Source of the DNA: Candidatus Omnitrophota bacterium
Lineage (GTDB): Bacteria > Omnitrophota > Gorgyraeia > Gygaellales > Profunditerraquicolaceae
Reading direction: 5' to 3'
DNA length: 5,077 bases
NCBI GenBank assembly: GCA_023818905.1
Contig: JAMWDE010000079.1
Coordinates: 1 to 5,077, forward strand
A program made the position numbers and the translations under genes. This document shows positions 1 through 5,077 of this stretch, piece after piece. Each line of letters begins with the position of its first letter. The first letter of the stretch is position 1. The notes below the pieces were generated by a model, which made no database searches, was not told where the DNA came from, and was given only the letters and a program-made list of their open reading frames with translations.

Positions 1-600
1 CAGAAGGTGTTAGCGGATTCACAAAAGGAAACAGAATCTTTTAGGTCATATCTGGATTTAACCAAATCAAAATTTACAGAGAAGTATAACGCCTTGATGG
101 AAGAATTGGCTCTTTTAAGAGAGCGTAATCGTTTAGCAGAATTGGCCAATGTAGCTATTGTAGAGGGGAAACGTAAGGCACTTGAGGAGTTAGAAAATTT
201 TGTTAAGGATGCTTCTCGTCGAGAGTTAATAGAAGTGGCTCAAGCAGAGATAATGCGCATAAAGGCATTCTATGCTACTACGAATCCACTAAAAGGTCAA
301 TCCATAACTTACAATAGTCCCAGTGGCATGGTAATCCTGGATGATAAGATACCTACTTCTACGCTTATTTTAGAACTTAGACAGAATCCTGATTGGCGCC
401 TGCGGGCTAAATTTGCAGAGTTATTGGCGAAGCGCAAAGAGCCAGGCGTAGAAGAGGCACTTCTTGGAGCAATGCGTAATGACCAAAGACTTGAGGTAGT
501 TAAGGTTGCTTCAGAATCCTTCTGTATGTTGACGGGATGTAGACTTAAGGATATATTTGATTGGGAGTCAGCAAAGGAGTGGATAGATAAAGATGATTAG
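1..600 (+). CDS. Helical protein with HEAT-like C-terminus, probably 5'-truncated
   Basis: The frame is open from the window edge to a TAG stop. The first usable start is a GTG at position 7, but with only six bases upstream no ribosome binding site can be judged, so the true start may lie outside. Counting from that GTG gives 197 residues. Residues 1-85 are charged and heptad-rich (many E, K, R and L) and look like a coiled coil. Residues about 86-115 form a Gly/Ser/Pro-containing linker. Residues about 116-180 look like HEAT repeats: a helix with [15 protein letters not shown], then [15 protein letters not shown], each fitting the D-x-R-x-x-A-A pattern. The protein ends in an LTG motif followed by a DWxxxxxW tail, an ending I associate with HEAT-repeat proteins. 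There is no signal peptide or membrane segment in the visible part. It overlaps the DUF1846 gene by 8 bases, so co-transcription is likely. The function is unknown; a scaffold or regulatory partner is inference only. Confidence 0.75.
   Translation, partial: QKVLADSQKETESFRSYLDLTKSKFTEKYNALMEELALLRERNRLAELANVAIVEGKRKALEELENFVKDASRRELIEVAQAEIMRIKAFYATTNPLKGQSITYNSPSGMVILDDKIPTSTLILELRQNPDWRLRAKFAELLAKRKEPGVEEALLGAMRNDQRLEVVKVASESFCMLTGCRLKDIFDWESAKEWIDKDD
573..579 (+). promoter_or_regulatory. Ribosome binding site for the DUF1846 gene
   Basis: AAAGGAG lies inside the end of the upstream coding region, 13 bases before the ATG at 593. The spacing is somewhat long, but this is the only clear SD-like sequence among the internal gene starts of the window. 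An in-frame TAG at 584-586 leaves ATG 593 as the first possible conventional start. Confidence 0.55.
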
Positions 601-2110
601 TAAGATAGGCTTTGATAATCAAAAATATCTTAAAGAGCAGAGTCAGGCGATCTTGGAGAGGATTGATAAATTGAGAGGCAAACTCTATCTTGAGTTTGGA
701 GGTAAGCTTCTCTATGATTTACATGCGGCAAGGGTGTTGCCAGGTTATGAACCTAATATCAAGATAGAACTTCTGAAGCTTCTGAAAGATAAAATCGATA
801 TCATCCTATGTATATATGCAGGCGATATTGAGAAGGGTAGAATCAGAGGAGATTTTGGTATAACCTATGACGCGGATGCATTAAAGCTCATAGACGATTT
901 AAGGGAGCATGGTTTGGATATTTTGGCAGTGGTGGTTACCCGCTTTGATAATCAGGTCCAGGCAATAAGATTTAAAAATAAGTTGGAGAACCGCAATATA
1001 AAAGTTTATATCCATACTGCAACTAAAGGCTATCCCACAGATATAGACACTATTGTCAGCGAAGAAGGCTATGGCAGAAACCCTTACATAGAGACACAGA
1101 AACCTATTGTAGTAGTCACGGGTCCTGGCCCGGGTAGCGGGAAGTTGGCTACCTGCCTCAGTCAACTTTATCATGATTATAAAAAAGGTATGAAGTCCAG
1201 TTACGCCAAGTTTGAAACCTTTCCTATCTGGAATTTACCTTTAAAGCACCCAGTGAATCTTGCTTATGAGGCCGCCACTGCAGATATAGCTGATTTTAAT
1301 TTAATAGACCCATTTCATCTAACTGCCTACAATCAGAGTGCAGTGAATTATAACCGCGATGTAGAGGTATTCCCTATTTTAAAAAGGATATTAGAGAAGA
1401 TAATGGGAGGTTTTTCTCCTTACAATTCTCCTACTGATATGGGAGTTAATCGCGCAGGTTTTGCAATTGTGGATGACGGAGTGGTAAGAGAGGCAGCAAA
1501 ACAGGAGGTTATTAGGAGATATTTTAGATACAATTATGAGTATATCTTAGGAATAGAAAAGAAAGAGACCTTGGATAAGATTAGGTTGATTATGGAGGAG
1601 CTTGGTTTAAGGCCAGAAAACAGAATTGTGGTTGAGCCAGCTCGGAAGGCAGCATTGGAAAGAAGGGTTAGTACAAAGATGACCCCTAAGGTCAGTTGTG
1701 GTGCGGCCATAGAATTAAATAATGGCACTATTATTACCGGCAAGAATTCTTCTCTGATGAGTGCATCTGCAAGCTTGATACTGAATGCCATAAAAAGTTT
1801 GGCTGAGATTCCAGATAAGATACACCTCTTGTCTCCCAAGATAATTGACCAGATTGTAAGCATAAAAAAAGATGTCTTAAATCTCAAACAGGAGACACTC
1901 GATTTGGAGGAGGTTCTGATCGCCTTAAGTATCTCAGCAGCCACAAATCCTACTGCAGAGTTAGCGATGGAGAAACTCAAAGAATTAGCAGGTTGCGAGG
2001 TTCATCTTACTCATATTCCTACCGCCGGAGACGAAGCAGGGCTAAGGATGTTGAAATTAAACCTTACAACCGATGCCAATTTTCCTACCCAAGCACTATT
2101 TATCTTATAA
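593..2110 (+). CDS. DUF1846 (UPF0371) family protein
   Basis: This 505-residue protein has the length and sequence pattern of the DUF1846/UPF0371 family. It starts with [19 protein letters not shown] and [21 protein letters not shown] (about residues 6-51), typical of the family's N-terminus. A Rossmann-like segment follows at about 68-140 (hydrophobic strands [12 protein letters not shown] and [10 protein letters not shown]). A glycine-rich loop, [12 protein letters not shown] (176-187), is the strongest family signature and resembles a nucleotide- or phosphate-binding loop, but it does not fit the canonical Walker A: P178 sits where the first Gly should be and L185 follows the Lys. Conserved-looking blocks continue through [19 protein letters not shown] and DPFHLTAYN (204-247). 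The C-terminal part (about 365-500) contains [11 protein letters not shown] and ends with a CEVHLTHI segment. Family members are known from structure and sequence, but I know of no proven reaction. It looks cytoplasmic. The start is bounded by a TAG at 584-586. It overlaps the previous gene by 8 bases and lies 22 bases before era, so it is probably mid-operon. Confidence 0.93.
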   Translation: MISKIGFDNQKYLKEQSQAILERIDKLRGKLYLEFGGKLLYDLHAARVLPGYEPNIKIELLKLLKDKIDIILCIYAGDIEKGRIRGDFGITYDADALKLIDDLREHGLDILAVVVTRFDNQVQAIRFKNKLENRNIKVYIHTATKGYPTDIDTIVSEEGYGRNPYIETQKPIVVVTGPGPGSGKLATCLSQLYHDYKKGMKSSYAKFETFPIWNLPLKHPVNLAYEAATADIADFNLIDPFHLTAYNQSAVNYNRDVEVFPILKRILEKIMGGFSPYNSPTDMGVNRAGFAIVDDGVVREAAKQEVIRRYFRYNYEYILGIEKKETLDKIRLIMEELGLRPENRIVVEPARKAALERRVSTKMTPKVSCGAAIELNNGTIITGKNSSLMSASASLILNAIKSLAEIPDKIHLLSPKIIDQIVSIKKDVLNLKQETLDLEEVLIALSISAATNPTAELAMEKLKELAGCEVHLTHIPTAGDEAGLRMLKLNLTTDANFPTQALFIL

Positions 2111-2111
2111 T
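2106..2111 (+). promoter_or_regulatory. Possible -10 box before era
   Basis: A perfect TATAAT spans the stop codon of the DUF1846 gene. The best -35 at suitable spacing is TTCCTA at 2082-2087 (18-base spacer, 3 of 6 matches), which is weak. If active, transcription would start roughly 10-15 bases before the era ATG and give a very short leader. In AT-rich DNA this could be chance. Confidence 0.25.
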
Positions 2112-2132
2112 CTTTAAGACCACTGTTTTATT

Positions 2133-3050
2133 ATGGAGACGCAAAACAAATTACATTGTGGTATCGTGGCTATCGTCGGCAGGCCAAATACCGGTAAATC
2201 TACCCTTTTAAATAAAATCTTAGGCGAAAAGTTAGTGATAGTTTCTAAAGTACCTCAAACTACTAGGAATGCCATACGTGGTATATTCACTGATCAGCGT
2301 GGCCAGATTGTCTTTATTGATACTCCTGGTATGCACCTTCCCAGACATAAGTTAGGGTCAATAATGCTTAAACGCATAGATGAAGCAATAGAAAGTAGCG
2401 ATTTGATTATTCATCTGGTAGATACTAATGATCCAGTTGGTCAAGAAGAAAATATGATTGTGGAGAAGATAAAGGTTGTCAAGGTTCCTATTATTTTAGG
2501 TCTTAACAAGATAGATCTAAAGGCTAAATTTATAGACAGTTACATAAAATTGTGGGAGCAAAAGAGAGGCAAAACCGTGGACGAGATGGTTGACGGTTTT
2601 ATACTTATGCCTTTATCTGGACTTAAAGGTACAAATGTAGATAGACTCTTAGAAGTTATCTTTGCACATCTTCCTTTAGGTCCTCTACTCTATCCAGAAG
2701 ACGTAGTCTCTGATTTTCCTCAGAGACTGGCCATTGCAGAGTTCATTCGTGAGAAGATAATTAATCTTATGCGCAAAGAGGTACCACATTCAGTAGCAGT
2801 TTATATTGAAGATATACAACCTCGGCAGACCAACCTAATTTATATCCGTGCAATAATTTTAGTAGAGAGGGAGTCCCAGAAGGCAATCGTGATTGGTAAG
2901 GATGGTCAGATTCTGAAGATGGTAGGTCAACAAGCACGCCCGGAGATAGAGGCATTGTTATCCAAACAGGTTTTTTTAGAGACGCGGGTTAAGGTTAAAT
3001 CCGATTGGCAGCAAGACCCATTTATTCTTAAAGAGTTGGGATATATCTGA
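2133..3050 (+). CDS. era: GTPase Era, 30S ribosome assembly factor
   Basis: Era is an essential or near-essential GTPase that binds the 3' end of 16S rRNA and helps mature the 30S subunit. It acts in the cytoplasm, often near the membrane. The 305 residues match the family's usual length of about 300. G1 is GRPNTGKS (16-23), G2 is around T43-T44 in PQTTRNAIRG, G3 is DTPG (63-66), G4 is NKID (125-128) and G5 is SGL (162-164), where SA is more usual. The C-terminal KH domain has the GxxG loop GKDG (255-258) in a VIGKDGQ context, and the protein ends in the Era-typical VKVKSDW...LKELGY. The N-terminus, METQNKLHCGIVAIVGRP, aligns without gaps with the known Era start, and an in-frame TAA at 2115-2117 leaves no earlier conventional start. 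No convincing SD precedes the ATG. It sits 22 bases after the DUF1846 gene, rather than beside its frequent partners rnc, ybeY or recO, none of which is in view. Confidence 0.98.
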   Translation: METQNKLHCGIVAIVGRPNTGKSTLLNKILGEKLVIVSKVPQTTRNAIRGIFTDQRGQIVFIDTPGMHLPRHKLGSIMLKRIDEAIESSDLIIHLVDTNDPVGQEENMIVEKIKVVKVPIILGLNKIDLKAKFIDSYIKLWEQKRGKTVDEMVDGFILMPLSGLKGTNVDRLLEVIFAHLPLGPLLYPEDVVSDFPQRLAIAEFIREKIINLMRKEVPHSVAVYIEDIQPRQTNLIYIRAIILVERESQKAIVIGKDGQILKMVGQQARPEIEALLSKQVFLETRVKVKSDWQQDPFILKELGYI

Positions 3051-3064
3051 TAATATGGTATAAT
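3036..3064 (+). promoter_or_regulatory. Sigma70-type promoter with extended -10
   Basis: TTGGGA (3036-3041, 4 of 6 matches to TTGACA) and a perfect TATAAT (3059-3064) are separated by exactly 17 bases. TG at 3056-3057, one base before the hexamer, makes it an extended -10 (TGGTATAAT). The -35 lies within the last codons of era. Transcription would start near 3071, giving the downstream gene a leader of about 50 bases. This is the best promoter match I noticed in the window and suggests the 642-residue protein can be expressed independently of era. Confidence 0.6.
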
Positions 3065-3087
3065 AGTTTAATCTTTATTATCTTTAG

Positions 3088-3093
3088 TATAAT
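3088..3093 (+). promoter_or_regulatory. Second possible -10 box
   Basis: A second perfect TATAAT lies 29 bases after the first, in the same gap. Its upstream context is poor: the best -35-like sequence is TTTAAT at 3067-3072 with a short 15-base spacer, and there is no TG extension. It could be a secondary start giving a leader of about 24 bases, or simply an effect of the AT-rich gap. Confidence 0.25.
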
Positions 3094-3123
3094 TCTCTAT
3101 GTTAATCAAATATTTATCGTATT

Positions 3124-5052
3124 ATGGATAATCAGGCACGGGTCATAGAAGAATTTTTAAATAACTTACATAAGACCCTGAAGATAGTCTCTCTTTACCC
3201 AGAGAGTCATCCCTCTTTTAGAAAATGTGTAGAGGATTTTAAGTCCGAGCTTGAACACGCCTTAAGTTCTATAAATCCTATTAAGATAGGCATAGCTTTT
3301 GATTCCCTGTATGTGGCAGATATGGTTTTCTCAAAAAAGATAGTTTATGAAGAGTTAGCTCAAATGATGCATATGCGCAGGTTAAAAACTTTAGAGTTCA
3401 GGAAAGATTTTACCTTGGAAGAGTTGATTTTCTTTTTTTCTAAGATATCCCTACGGCCAAGGGAGATATTTAGGTTAGGAGGAGTAGCAAAGATTTTCGG
3501 CCAAGGTGTTCTGCCTCATATATCTGTGGAGCAATTGGATTACTCCCAGCTCTTACATGCAGAGGGAGCAGCCTACAATGATATGTGGTTATATCTACTA
3601 AAAGAGGCAACAGAGGAAGATAACGTTCAGAAGGCTTCTGTGGTAGCGGATAATTTTGCTAAGATAATTAAATATTTTCCTGTTAAGGATATACTTCAAG
3701 ATAATGAGACCAAACAGAATCTCCAGGGGTTTCTCAATTATATTAAGGGCAAAAAGGTAGATAGATTCTCTTTCTGTTCCAAGAAACTGGCAGAACATAT
3801 AATCAGAAATATTTATATCTGTCAAGATGTAAGTCCTGATGCTATAGGAGTATTTTTTGATAACCTTAGCGAAAATGATATTGCTGAGATATTAAGTGAT
3901 GAATTGTTATACGACGATAATTTTGACCAGTTGAGTTTCAATCTTTTTCTTAAGATTATCTCTCCAGACAAGCACAGGGCTGTATCTGGCTTTCTTGATA
4001 AGGCACTGAATAGAAAAGGTATTTCTGATAGTCAAAAGATAAAGACTAAGATTGGGCGGTTATTTTCTAATTCAGAGGACAGCTCTACATCGCAGGTGTA
4101 TCGTAAAACATTACTTAAATTCTTGGATGATATCTCTTATGTTGAGACCATCTCTTTAGACCGCAGCCTGATGTTAACCAATTACCGTAGGATACTTGCG
4201 AGTCTTCTTTTGGAAGAAAAAGACCATAGGCGCATAACAGTTATCTTAAACCATATAGAAAATGGTTTAAAAGATATAGCCGAGGATGATTTCGAATATC
4301 TAAAGTTACTGATACATATTCTGCAGAAAAAGAGAGCAGAAGACACATCTTTAGCGGATTTATTTAATAGATTAGATAGCCAAATCGTTAATTTTATAGA
4401 AGAGTCTATCTGGAAAGAAGAGGCTTCTTTAGATATCCAACCCCTTCTTGAAACTCTTCAGTCAAGCACCCTTGGATTAGAGGTTTATCTTTATAGGATA
4501 TTTAAAGAGAGCAAGATCAATCCTTATGTGATTAAGATGTTTTTAAGATTCTTTCCTGATAGATTAGGTCTGTTTTATGAACATCTTAAAGAAAAACACT
4601 CTGATGTGGAGTTCCTTGAGAGAACTATTGCAAGCTTAAAGAAGGTAGATAGTCCTATCATCTTAGATGTATTGAAACAGATATTCTTATTTTCCAATAA
4701 GTTTATTAAATTAGAGATAGTTAAGGCAATGCAGGAGTTACCTATGTTAGACAAAGATTTCTTATTTGAGATACTTAAAGGTGAAGAGATAGCCCTGAAG
4801 AAAGAGGCCTTAATTGCCTTGGCTAGATACGATTCTTCTAGACACGAGGCGTTAAAAGAACTCCTCTTTATGCCTGGCATCATTCCTTGGGATAGGAGGA
4901 ATAAGGTCCTGTTTGAGAATATTATAGCAGTTGAGGAGGCAGATATCAGAGAGGCTAAGGATTATCTGATAGATATAAAACAGAGACTTTTCTTTTGGAA
5001 CCGTAAGCTAAAAAACACTATTAACGCGATACTGCAGAAATGGATATCATAG
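3124..5052 (+). CDS. Large helical protein: LYPxxHP N-terminal module plus HEAT-like repeats
   Basis: This complete 642-residue protein does not match a characterised family that I recognise. Residues about 5-150 form a distinct module: a helix, LYPESHP (24-30), another helix, strands IKIGIAFDSLYVADMVF (53-69), then RRLKTLEFRKDFTLEELIFFFSKI (85-108). From memory, similar modules (LYPxxHP, a short beta hairpin, then an I-x-F-x-x-x-x-T-x-x-E-L segment) occur at the N-termini of bacterial HEAT-repeat and HD-domain signalling proteins. Residues about 150-480 are long amphipathic helices without an evident motif. Residues about 490-590 look like HEAT repeats (for example KFIKLEIVKAMQELP and EIALKKEALIALARYDSS). 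There are no cysteine clusters, catalytic signatures, signal peptide or membrane segments, so a cytoplasmic scaffold is the likeliest role (inference). The start is bounded by an in-frame TAA at 3103-3105. No SD is visible. It is served by the promoter at 3036-3064 and overlaps the next gene's start by 13 bases. Confidence 0.9.
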   Translation: MDNQARVIEEFLNNLHKTLKIVSLYPESHPSFRKCVEDFKSELEHALSSINPIKIGIAFDSLYVADMVFSKKIVYEELAQMMHMRRLKTLEFRKDFTLEELIFFFSKISLRPREIFRLGGVAKIFGQGVLPHISVEQLDYSQLLHAEGAAYNDMWLYLLKEATEEDNVQKASVVADNFAKIIKYFPVKDILQDNETKQNLQGFLNYIKGKKVDRFSFCSKKLAEHIIRNIYICQDVSPDAIGVFFDNLSENDIAEILSDELLYDDNFDQLSFNLFLKIISPDKHRAVSGFLDKALNRKGISDSQKIKTKIGRLFSNSEDSSTSQVYRKTLLKFLDDISYVETISLDRSLMLTNYRRILASLLLEEKDHRRITVILNHIENGLKDIAEDDFEYLKLLIHILQKKRAEDTSLADLFNRLDSQIVNFIEESIWKEEASLDIQPLLETLQSSTLGLEVYLYRIFKESKINPYVIKMFLRFFPDRLGLFYEHLKEKHSDVEFLERTIASLKKVDSPIILDVLKQIFLFSNKFIKLEIVKAMQELPMLDKDFLFEILKGEEIALKKEALIALARYDSSRHEALKELLFMPGIIPWDRRNKVLFENIIAVEEADIREAKDYLIDIKQRLFFWNRKLKNTINAILQKWIS

Positions 5053-5077
5053 AAAAGGTAGAAAGGTGTATTAGAGG
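5040..5077 (+). CDS. Start of a downstream gene, cut by the window end
   Basis: An ATG at 5040, in another frame from the preceding gene, opens a frame that runs to the window end (MDIIEKVERCIR, then the first two bases of a Gly codon). An in-frame TAA at 5022-5024 makes this the first ATG of the frame. The 13-base overlap with the preceding stop resembles the 8-base overlap at 593-600 and suggests translational coupling. No good SD precedes it. Twelve residues, probably one helix, are too few to name a product. The alternative is that the frame is spurious and the AGAGG at 5073-5077 is the ribosome binding site of a gene starting just outside. Confidence 0.5.
   Translation, partial: MDIIEKVERCIR

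Noticed and set aside
899..1174. Minus-strand open frame of 91 codons
   Set aside because: Antisense shadow of the DUF1846 coding region; no recognisable protein pattern.
1534..1980. Minus-strand open frame of 148 codons inside the DUF1846 gene
   Set aside because: It lies wholly antisense to a well-conserved family protein, and its translation is low-complexity and rich in Ser, Ile, Leu and Phe without a domain pattern.
1993..2211. Plus-strand frame of 72 codons bridging the DUF1846 end and the era start
   Set aside because: It overlaps two secure genes in another frame, and its Arg/Ser/Tyr-rich start is not protein-like.
3051..3123. Possible terminator or small RNA in the gap after era
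   Set aside because: The gap is AT-rich with no GC-containing stem followed by a T run. The ATCTTTA direct repeat at 3071-3077 and 3080-3086 is short and probably incidental.
4575..4883. Minus-strand open frames of about 60-100 codons within the era and 642-residue genes (also 2767-2955 and 3598-3825)
   Set aside because: All are fully antisense to real genes and none shows family resemblance.
1..5077. CRISPR array, tRNA, insertion sequence or toxin-antitoxin pair
   Set aside because: No regularly spaced repeats, cloverleaf-like stretch, terminal inverted repeats, transposase motifs or small coupled gene pair were seen on either strand.

Overview
The window reads as a compact, AT-rich piece of a bacterial chromosome with every gene on the + strand. 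The organism cannot be fixed from sequence alone. Short intergenic gaps, overlapping stops and starts, starts with weak or no Shine-Dalgarno (SD) sequence, and large helical-repeat proteins of unknown role beside a housekeeping gene all suit an uncultivated candidate-phylum bacterium. Omnitrophota is my low-confidence guess. I see no phage, transposon, tRNA, rRNA or CRISPR signature.

Layout. (1) 1-600: 3' part of a gene for a helical protein with a coiled-coil-like N-terminal part and a HEAT-like C-terminal end; it is open at the window edge. (2) 593-2110: a full-length DUF1846 (UPF0371) protein that overlaps the previous gene by 8 bases. (3) 2133-3050: Era, the conserved ribosome-assembly GTPase, complete with its G motifs and KH domain. 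(4) 3051-3123: the longest non-coding gap, 73 bases. It has no terminator hairpin but holds a good sigma70-type promoter whose -35 box lies inside the end of era. (5) 3124-5052: a 642-residue all-helical protein, not assigned to a named family, with an LYPxxHP-bearing N-terminal module and HEAT-like repeats near its C-terminus. (6) 5040-5077: the probable start of another gene, overlapping the previous stop by 13 bases and cut by the window end.

The first three genes are spaced like one transcription unit. The last two look translationally coupled and probably have their own promoter in addition to read-through from era. Era is the only gene with a secure biochemical role (30S subunit maturation). 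DUF1846 is a widespread family without an established reaction. The two helical-repeat proteins look like protein-protein interaction scaffolds. No stretch over 300 bases lacks a gene.
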